Source: a bacterium
GTDB taxonomy: Archaea > Thermoplasmatota > Thermoplasmata > Lutacidiplasmatales > UBA184
Length of the DNA stretch: 5,198 nucleotides
Direction: 5' to 3'
NCBI GenBank assembly: GCA_021832495.1
Contig: JAKBKR010000179.1
Location: 1-5,198, forward strand
Shown: one piece after another, positions 1 to 5,198 of the stretch
Layout: each line of letters begins with the position of its first letter
Position numbering within the stretch: position 1 is the first letter of the stretch
Translations under genes and position numbers: made by a program
The notes under the pieces: model-generated
What the model was told of the DNA's origin: nothing
Seen by the model: only the letters and a program-made list of their open reading frames with translations
The model's database searches: none

Positions 1-437
1 AGTCAAAGAACGAAGATGACCTGGTCGAGAAGTTTGCCAAGAAAATCCAATTTGGCGCTAAGCCCTATCTCAAACTCGCCATCCCCAAGGTCACCGACAG
101 AGGAGCAGGTGAGCACAACGTCGTAGTGGCCATCGAAAGGTATGTTCTCTCCGAGGTTCCCGTAGAGGACGAGAAGGACCGTGTAGAACTCCAGAAGCTG
201 TCGGCAGGTAATGGGTTCGCTGCCCTCATCGATTATTGGGCTGTGGATTGGGACTATGACGGGAAGACCTTCCGTAGCAGGTGGCAGGACTTCCGGTCAG
301 ATGAGAAGAACGGAGGACCAATTACCACCAGAGCCAATACTATGCTCACCGAGTCAAGGCGATTCGACATTGCCGTCCGAGTAGTCGATGTATTCGGGAA
401 CGACGCAACAGCCACAACCAGTGTCGATCTAAGGTGA
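1..437 (+). CDS. C-terminal end of a probable type III-like modification DNA methyltransferase (partial, 5' end outside window)
   Basis: The frame is open from the left edge (first full codon at base 3) to a TGA at 435-437, giving 144 visible residues. A GTG at 126 is possible as a start, but the frame continues upstream with a normal protein-like sequence (KFAKKIQFGAKPYLKLAIPK), so I read this as the tail of a longer gene. No catalytic methyltransferase motif lies in the visible part. The identification rests on the tail, with IDYWAVDWDYDGKTF in the middle and IAVRVVDVFGND near the end. To my recollection this resembles the C-terminus of site-specific DNA methyltransferases encoded just upstream of Res-type helicase-nucleases. 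The alternating hydrophobic pattern and the VVDVFGND strand suggest a beta-sandwich, PKD-like fold. The next gene begins four bases after the stop, so the two are almost certainly co-transcribed and translationally coupled. The expected role is methylating host DNA to protect it from the downstream nuclease. The coding call is strong; the product is an inference from tail and context. Confidence 0.62.
   Translation, partial: SKNEDDLVEKFAKKIQFGAKPYLKLAIPKVTDRGAGEHNVVVAIERYVLSEVPVEDEKDRVELQKLSAGNGFAALIDYWAVDWDYDGKTFRSRWQDFRSDEKNGGPITTRANTMLTESRRFDIAVRVVDVFGNDATATTSVDLR
431..436 (+). promoter_or_regulatory. Ribosome binding site of the helicase-nuclease gene
   Basis: The bases AAGGTGAGGA at 431-440 overlap the stop codon of the upstream gene. 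AGGTGA (431/432-436) pairs with the 3' end of 16S rRNA and lies about five bases before the GTG at 442. This supports 442 as the start and suggests that ribosomes finishing the upstream gene re-initiate here. Confidence 0.55.
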
Positions 438-441
438 GGAC

Positions 442-3336
442 GTGCCTAGGCAGAAGAGGATCGAAGAGGAAGGCCTTGGCCAACTCTTCCTGAGCAAGAG
501 CTTGGAGGAGCTGGTCGACGACTGGGCTAGGGATGATAGGCCAGTCGATCAGCGTTGGCAGGGAACGACCAAAACCACGCACGACCTTCTTCGCTACTGG
601 TTTCACCGTGATGCTGACTCTCCTGTGCGGTTTCACGACTGCCAACGCCGGGCAATAGAGACATTGATCTTCTGTCATGAGGTTTTGAAGTCTCCGAAGG
701 GAGGGTCGGTTTCTCGACTTGCCGACCTCTACGAGAAGGTCGCACCAGACAAGATTGATGCCTTCCCACCCATCGCAGCCGAGGTGGAGGACGTAGACTA
801 CGAGAAGTACTGTCTCAAGATGGCCACTGGAACCGGGAAGACATGGGTCCTGCAGGCAGCTCTCCTCTGGCAATACTTCAATTCAATACGCGGTGAAGGA
901 GAAGCGGGGCGTTACTCGCGTCACTTCCTGGTCGTGGCCCCCGGTCTTGTGGTACTGAGCCGGCTGTTGGACTCTTTCCTCGGAAAGACAGACGCGCATG
1001 GGAATCGTGACCCTTCAACGGCCGACCTCCTAAACGACCTATTCATCCCACCTGAATGGAGAAGAGACTTCCGTGTGAGAGTGATGAGCCCGGACGACTT
1101 GAATCCAGCTAGCTCGGCAGAACCCGGGGCCTTTGTTCTGCTACTAAACTGGCATAAGCTGGCACCTAAGGAAAGGCGTGAATCTCTCGCTACGGAGATA
1201 TTCGGCAGGGATGAGGCGGATTCATCCGAGGTCTATTACTCATTCTTGTCATCCTATCCTGACCTTGTGATATTCAATGACGAGGCACATCACGTTCACA
1301 GCAAGGCACGCGCCGAAGATTCGAAAGACATAGATGCGAAGTGGTTAGAGGCTGTGAAGATGCTTCGGAATCATAATCGAGGACTTGGCAGCAAGGCTGG
1401 CCTCTTCCTTCAGATTGACTTTTCGGCGACGCCGTTTACAGGAGCCGGGAGAGGAAAGAGGTACTTCCCGCACATCGTCTACGACTTCGACCTCAAGTCT
1501 GCCATGAATGGCTATTCGCCGATTGCCAAGAAGAACGTTCCTCTTCCCTTAGTAAAACAGCTCTTCCTTGAAGAGCGACAGACTGTGACCACCGACTTGG
1601 CAGGTCTCGATTTCAGGGCGATTCGTGAGGATGCAGATGGGAAGAAGCGCGGTCCTGTGGCGGCACTGAGCGAAGGCCAGCTCCTGATGCTTGAGATTGG
1701 GAGGAAGAAGCTGGATCAGATTGCCAAGGAATTTGCTGAAGCCGGTCTCCACCGCAAGCCGGTCATGTTCGTTGCTTGTGAAGAGAATGAGGTCGCCGAC
1801 ATGGTGTACGACCATCTCAAGGGCCGTTCAGATGATCGTGGCCGGCCACTTGAGAATCAGCTCCTCGTAATACATACTGATGCCAAAGACCGCATTTCTG
1901 AGGAGGAGTGGGCCAAGAACAAGTTTCTCCTAGAATCCATTGACGACCCGGAAACGCAGAACCCCAAGCGGATTATCATTAGTGTCATGATGTTGCGAGA
2001 GGGATTTGACGTGCGTAGCATATGTGTCACCGTCGTCCTTCGTTCCAGCGAATCCGACATTCTGCTTGAGCAAATGGTGGGGCGCGGCTTGCGGTTGATG
2101 TTCAACGGGCCTGAGTTCTACGAAACGAAGCTCCATGCCTTGGAACAGGTGTCCAAGGGGCAAACACCTTCAGCGGCACTTGACTTCCTATTCGTTGTAG
2201 ATCACCCCAGATTCAGATTCTTCTACGAGACCCTGCGGAACGAAGGCTACCCGGTTTTCTCAGGAGATAGCAGCGCGGTGATCACTAGTGGGGACTTGAA
2301 GCCCGTTCAGGTGGACCCCGCAAGGAAGGACGCCTATGATCTGGGCTGGCCAATCCAGTTCCACGATGAGGGGAAGGTTCCGGACCCCAGGCTGATTAAT
2401 CCGAAGACCTTGCCGGTTTTGGGCAAGACCTTCGCAGAGGCGAAGAAGGAGTTTGACTCCATTGTCATCGCGGACCGCCATCAGAAAACAGAGTACATCG
2501 TCTCAACATGGGGTCTCCAGACGGATCTTTTCGACTACTCATTCTATCTAAGGCAGTTGGCACACCGCCTCACCACCGAGAAGGACGATAGAGCGACATT
2601 GTCGTCAAGGAGAGCCGAACTAATGGAGCTCATTGATCGCTATACTAGTGAGTATCTATTTGGCGGTCCCGTCGATTTCGCGTTAGAAGAGAATTATCGC
2701 GTTCTAATCCACGTCCCAATCTACGATTTTGTGACGAACGCTCTCAGAGCCGCACTTACGGACCTCCTTGGAAAGGTCATCTATGAAGCCCAGGCAGAGG
2801 CGGTGTGGCAGAGGGTCTCCATGGTTCCTGAGATCCTAACCCGAAGCAAGACTGCTGTCAGAACAAACAAATCAGTTTATCCGACACAGTCTCCCGCACC
2901 CAAGGGTGGTGGCTTTGAGGCAAGGTTCATGGCCGAATGCCTCGAACGTAGTTCGAGTGTATTGGCGTATGCGAAGCTGGACCAGAGGCACGATTTCCGA
3001 ATCCGTTACCGTAACGAGTTCGGGATTGCCCGGGATTACTATCCCGACTTCCTAGTCAAGACCAAGGACAAGATGTACCTGGTCGAAACGAAGGCTGACC
3101 GAGACATGAGCGCTCCAACCGTTGCGCGAAAGGCCCGGGCGGCAGCTGGATGGTGCGAAGCTGCAAGCCGGGTCACCCCGCCCGGCGACCTGAATCAACC
3201 AAAGGAGTGGGAGTATGTTCTGCTGTCTGAACGTACTTACAAGATGAATGGGGCTGTGGGATTCGATGGTCTTCTTGGGGCTTGCAGGACAGAACTGCGT
3301 AACCTCTTGACCATAGGGCGAGGGAAGTTGGTTTGA
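442..3336 (+). CDS. Type III-like restriction subunit: superfamily 2 DEAD/DEAH helicase with C-terminal PD-(D/E)XK nuclease
   Basis: A complete 964-residue protein, close to the length of classical type III Res subunits (about 970). The helicase motifs are, in order: a Q-like motif FHDCQRRAIE (64-73); Walker A ATGTGKT (128-134, Lys133); a Res-type motif LLLNWHKL (233-240); Walker B/DEAH box FNDEAHH (278-284); motif III SATPF (328-332); motif V REGFDV (519-524); and motif VI EQMVGRGLRL (543-552, with Arg548 and Arg551). Residues about 600-820 form a linker domain I do not recognise. The nuclease follows: Glu826 in GGGFEAR, then YYPDF (Asp869), then VETK (Glu882, Lys884). That completes an E...PD...ExK active site. 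The expected role is ATP-driven translocation or scanning along DNA, followed by cleavage of unmodified DNA with the upstream methyltransferase. The GTG start at 442 is supported by a Shine-Dalgarno at 431-436 and a four-base gap after the previous stop. No frameshift or missing key residue was seen. It may correspond to the Res-like group that annotation pipelines call 'BPTD_3080 family restriction endonuclease'; that family assignment is from memory and unverified. Confidence 0.93.
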   Translation: MPRQKRIEEEGLGQLFLSKSLEELVDDWARDDRPVDQRWQGTTKTTHDLLRYWFHRDADSPVRFHDCQRRAIETLIFCHEVLKSPKGGSVSRLADLYEKVAPDKIDAFPPIAAEVEDVDYEKYCLKMATGTGKTWVLQAALLWQYFNSIRGEGEAGRYSRHFLVVAPGLVVLSRLLDSFLGKTDAHGNRDPSTADLLNDLFIPPEWRRDFRVRVMSPDDLNPASSAEPGAFVLLLNWHKLAPKERRESLATEIFGRDEADSSEVYYSFLSSYPDLVIFNDEAHHVHSKARAEDSKDIDAKWLEAVKMLRNHNRGLGSKAGLFLQIDFSATPFTGAGRGKRYFPHIVYDFDLKSAMNGYSPIAKKNVPLPLVKQLFLEERQTVTTDLAGLDFRAIREDADGKKRGPVAALSEGQLLMLEIGRKKLDQIAKEFAEAGLHRKPVMFVACEENEVADMVYDHLKGRSDDRGRPLENQLLVIHTDAKDRISEEEWAKNKFLLESIDDPETQNPKRIIISVMMLREGFDVRSICVTVVLRSSESDILLEQMVGRGLRLMFNGPEFYETKLHALEQVSKGQTPSAALDFLFVVDHPRFRFFYETLRNEGYPVFSGDSSAVITSGDLKPVQVDPARKDAYDLGWPIQFHDEGKVPDPRLINPKTLPVLGKTFAEAKKEFDSIVIADRHQKTEYIVSTWGLQTDLFDYSFYLRQLAHRLTTEKDDRATLSSRRAELMELIDRYTSEYLFGGPVDFALEENYRVLIHVPIYDFVTNALRAALTDLLGKVIYEAQAEAVWQRVSMVPEILTRSKTAVRTNKSVYPTQSPAPKGGGFEARFMAECLERSSSVLAYAKLDQRHDFRIRYRNEFGIARDYYPDFLVKTKDKMYLVETKADRDMSAPTVARKARAAAGWCEAASRVTPPGDLNQPKEWEYVLLSERTYKMNGAVGFDGLLGACRTELRNLLTIGRGKLV

Positions 3337-3409
3337 GCGTAAACACAATCCATAGTGCGTCTTCATCCAGCAATTCTGCCATTACGGGCTCAATCAAGCG
3401 TGAGTGCTA
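3337..3409. other. Convergent intergenic spacer without a clear terminator
   Basis: Seventy-three bases separate the stop codon of the helicase-nuclease (+ strand) from that of the methyltransferase (- strand). I looked for a GC-rich stem followed by a T-run in either direction and found none. There is also no gene, promoter or repeat I can support. Transcripts from the two sides may therefore overlap, or termination may be Rho-dependent; that is inference. Confidence 0.6.
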
Positions 3410-4696
3410 CTAATAGGTCGTCGATGCCGAAACCCGCCCCATGTCCATTGTCCCTTTGTCGAAGACCATCACAACCTCACGCCGCATTCGGCCATTCATT
3501 CCAACGCCGGGATGCGCGCGCTGTGGCGGTGGCAAGTATCTGTGATCCCAAGGTAATGACCGCGACTGTTGAGATGCCAATGTCAGGCCGTGATCCTCGG
3601 CGACCGCCGCAATGATGGCCGAGTTGCGAACAAAGGTTCCGCTTACTGTTGAGTCACCTACTACGTAGACCGCGCGGCCACCCGGTCGCAATACGCGTGA
3701 AACCTCGGCCACTGCACGATTCATATCCTGTACGTACTGAGACAAGAGCGAATGATTGTGGTCGGAAAGGCCAGGCGCTATCCGGTGCTCTTTGATTATC
3801 GATTGGACCCCTTCTATGTTTCTGGTCCTTTCCATTAGTCCTTCAGTTCCTACACTCCCTTTTCGGATTCTGCGAAGCTCACCCAAATTGTATCCCATCC
3901 ATACAAGCGAAAACTTGCTGCAGCGAATGTAGTCGATTGCGTTAAGGTAAGGAGGTGAGGTCACCACCATATCGATAGATGCATTGCAGAGTGGAAGTTG
4001 GCGAGCATCGCCCTGTCTTGCCACGGCTGGAGGGCCGACCCGGCCCTCGTCAGGATGTGGGCAATTTGCGACAACCGTTTCTACAGCTGCAGTGAAGTGC
4101 CTAAATGGCTTGACGGGTGCCCGGGTAAATACCTTGTGGGGTCGGCTATGCGACAGATCCATTGCTAGCGATGCCCCAGCTTTCTTGGTGATGATGAGAC
4201 GCGAGAATCCACACCAAAGAACATCACGGCTTGATTGGTCTCGAACCCCGCTTATAGCAGTGGATAACGCAGCCAATTGGCGGCGTGCATAGTCATCGAA
4301 CCAGTACCGGATGAACTTGCGGGTCTCTTCGTCTGCTTCTTTCGGGTATGCTCGTGCTAATGTTACCCTAGCGAACGTCACCTTCGCGCGGTCTAGCACC
4401 TCGGCGGCTTTGTCGTTTACTCGTTCCGCATCGACTGTTCGCGTCCATACTCGCGTAAGCAACACTGCGAGTGGGTCCACATCGAAACCATATGCATGGT
4501 GCCCATTCGCACGAGCGACTGCGAGCACCGTACCGGAGCCGGCCATTGGGTCAAGCACGCGGAGACTACCCTTGGCCTCTCCTAGTGCATCAAGTGCGAT
4601 TCCAGGGGCCATCCGTGCTGGGAAAGGGTGGATTGGTTTCCGACCTAGGACCTCGAGAATAGTTTTCTTATGGGACTTGAGCATAGGTAACCGCAC
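3410..4696 (-). CDS. TSPPY-type DNA amino-methyltransferase (N4-cytosine or N6-adenine), probable restriction-modification methylase
   Basis: A complete 428-residue S-adenosylmethionine-dependent methyltransferase expected to methylate an exocyclic amino group of cytosine or adenine in DNA. Motif X is PIHPFPARMAP (21-31). Motif I, the cofactor-binding loop, is LDPMAGSGT (48-56). Motif II is GFDVDP (70-75). A motif III-like acidic segment is QGDARQLP (228-235). Catalytic motif IV is TSPPY (246-250). The later strands are VLRPGGRAVYVVGDS (335-349), and a typical closing segment MRREVVMVFDKG lies at 404-415. Between motifs II and III is a helical insert of about 150 residues that includes KKAGASLAMDLSHSRPHK (171-188), a candidate target-recognition or family-specific part. 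TSPPY does not by itself tell cytosine from adenine. The GTG start at 4696 lies two bases after the stop of the upstream gene. An ATG at 4684 (residue 5) is an alternative, and neither has a convincing Shine-Dalgarno, so translation is probably coupled. The gene points toward the left operon and is a second, separate methyltransferase. No frameshift was seen. Confidence 0.9.
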   Translation of the reverse strand: MRLPMLKSHKKTILEVLGRKPIHPFPARMAPGIALDALGEAKGSLRVLDPMAGSGTVLAVARANGHHAYGFDVDPLAVLLTRVWTRTVDAERVNDKAAEVLDRAKVTFARVTLARAYPKEADEETRKFIRYWFDDYARRQLAALSTAISGVRDQSSRDVLWCGFSRLIITKKAGASLAMDLSHSRPHKVFTRAPVKPFRHFTAAVETVVANCPHPDEGRVGPPAVARQGDARQLPLCNASIDMVVTSPPYLNAIDYIRCSKFSLVWMGYNLGELRRIRKGSVGTEGLMERTRNIEGVQSIIKEHRIAPGLSDHNHSLLSQYVQDMNRAVAEVSRVLRPGGRAVYVVGDSTVSGTFVRNSAIIAAVAEDHGLTLASQQSRSLPWDHRYLPPPQRAHPGVGMNGRMRREVVMVFDKGTMDMGRVSASTTY

Positions 4697-4698
4697 GT

Positions 4699-5198
4699 TT
4701 AGCCGTGACGTGCGTCTGGAGTCTTGGTTGGCTCGGTGTGGTGGGACCTAGTTGCAGTCTCTATCGCTTCGAGTACATTCTTGGGGCTCTGGTCCAGTTC
4801 TACTCTCTTGCGAGTTGCCATCATTGCACCAGGCGCCATCTGGGCCATTCCTTTACATAGCTCGACTAGTTCACCTACGTCCTGGTAGAGGATTGGTGGT
4901 ACTGCATGTTTCAGTTCATTGCGCAATTCGCCGTAACCAATTGGCTCGTTGCGTGCCTCCTTCTGAAGTCGTTCGATTGCGTGAATGATCTCCGCGTATG
5001 GTGGTTTGGGTACCGTGGCTTTTTCCACTTCATCAATCCACTTCTTACAGTCCTCCGGTAGGCTACACTTTTGAAGCATCTCGCGGATTCTTGCTAGGCC
5101 TATTTGCTTGATGGGTCGCAATTGAACAAGTCTAGCCAGGTCTTCCAAATGAATGGCCGTGATCGTTCGAGGTTTCTTGGCAGCGAATCGGGCCGGGG
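4699..5198 (-). CDS. Unrecognised protein, C-terminal 165 residues; possible restriction/specificity partner of the adjacent methyltransferase (partial, 5' end outside window)
   Basis: The frame is open from the right edge to a TAA at 4699-4701. A TTG at 5148 could be read as a start, but no Shine-Dalgarno precedes it, and the 16 upstream codons (PARFAAKKPRTITAIH) continue naturally as a basic strand or linker, so the gene very likely begins outside the window. I do not recognise a named family with confidence. The visible part is soluble, charged and mostly helical, with no membrane segment. It has: a segment ITAIHLEDLARLVQLRP followed by LARIREMLQKC; LPEDCKKWIDEVEKA; a helix IIHAIERLQKEARNEPIGYG leading into ELRNEL; then a strand-like ATRKRVELDQ and NVLEAIETAT; and a flexible, polar C-terminus. 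The helix / YGELRNEL / strand arrangement recalls a winged helix, which would fit DNA binding. No PD-(D/E)XK, HNH or helicase motif is visible. It sits two bases upstream of the methyltransferase in the same operon. From position alone it may be the cognate nuclease or a DNA-recognition protein; that is inference. Confidence 0.8.
   Translation of the reverse strand, partial: PARFAAKKPRTITAIHLEDLARLVQLRPIKQIGLARIREMLQKCSLPEDCKKWIDEVEKATVPKPPYAEIIHAIERLQKEARNEPIGYGELRNELKHAVPPILYQDVGELVELCKGMAQMAPGAMMATRKRVELDQSPKNVLEAIETATRSHHTEPTKTPDARHG

Noticed and set aside
126..437. A stand-alone 103-residue gene starting at the GTG at 126
   Set aside because: The same frame is open all the way to the left edge with protein-like sequence, and no Shine-Dalgarno is evident before 126; a truncated larger gene is more likely.
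346..873. A 175-residue open frame on the - strand
   Set aside because: It lies antisense to the helicase-nuclease and the end of the upstream gene, and its sequence has no recognisable motif; it is a shadow frame.
3355..3615. An 86-residue + strand frame at the convergent junction
   Set aside because: Most of it is antisense to the conserved C-terminus of the methyltransferase; its composition (rich in Pro, Arg, Ser, Ala) is typical of a shadow frame, with no ribosome site.
3948..3958. TAAGGAGGTGA on the + strand, a perfect match to the 16S anti-Shine-Dalgarno complement
   Set aside because: It arises from the codons for the catalytic TSPPY motif of the methyltransferase on the opposite strand, and no credible gene starts at a suitable distance.
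4311..4751. A 146-residue + strand frame rich in Ser, Thr, Ala and Arg
   Set aside because: It is antisense to motifs X, I and II of the methyltransferase and has the low-complexity composition of a reverse-strand shadow.
4699..5148. A stand-alone 149-residue gene starting at the TTG at 5148
   Set aside because: TTG is a rare start, no ribosome site precedes it, and the frame continues open to the right edge with plausible sequence.
1..5198. CRISPR array, insertion sequence, tRNA or attachment site
   Set aside because: I saw no regularly spaced repeats, no transposase motifs or terminal inverted repeats, and no tRNA-like cloverleaf; nearly all the sequence is accounted for by four coding regions.

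Overview
The window is a compact bacterial DNA-modification/restriction segment, probably part of a defence island. It is almost entirely coding. By eye it has middling G+C (a little over half), GTG start codons and very tight gene junctions. No ribosomal, tRNA or housekeeping gene is present, so the host cannot be placed beyond 'bacterial'.

Layout. The left half reads rightward. It starts with the last 144 residues of a gene cut by the left edge, which resembles the C-terminal tail of a modification methyltransferase. Four bases later comes a complete 964-residue helicase-nuclease (442-3336) with all main superfamily 2 helicase motifs and a C-terminal PD-(D/E)XK nuclease. Together they look like a type III-like Mod-Res restriction-modification pair. 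The right half reads leftward. A gene cut by the right edge (165 residues visible, function unrecognised) is followed, after a two-base gap, by a complete 428-residue TSPPY-type DNA amino-methyltransferase (4696 down to 3410). The two operons converge on a 73-base spacer at 3337-3409 that shows no clear terminator.

How the genes may work together. In the left operon, the upstream methyltransferase would protect host sites, and the helicase-nuclease would translocate on and cut unmodified DNA. In the right operon, the second methyltransferase is probably the protective half of another restriction system. Its upstream partner, of which only the C-terminal part is visible, is the best candidate for the cognate nuclease or specificity protein. 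That role is an inference from position: no catalytic motif is visible in the part shown. The most unusual parts are this unrecognised partner and the methyltransferase's large insert between motifs II and III.
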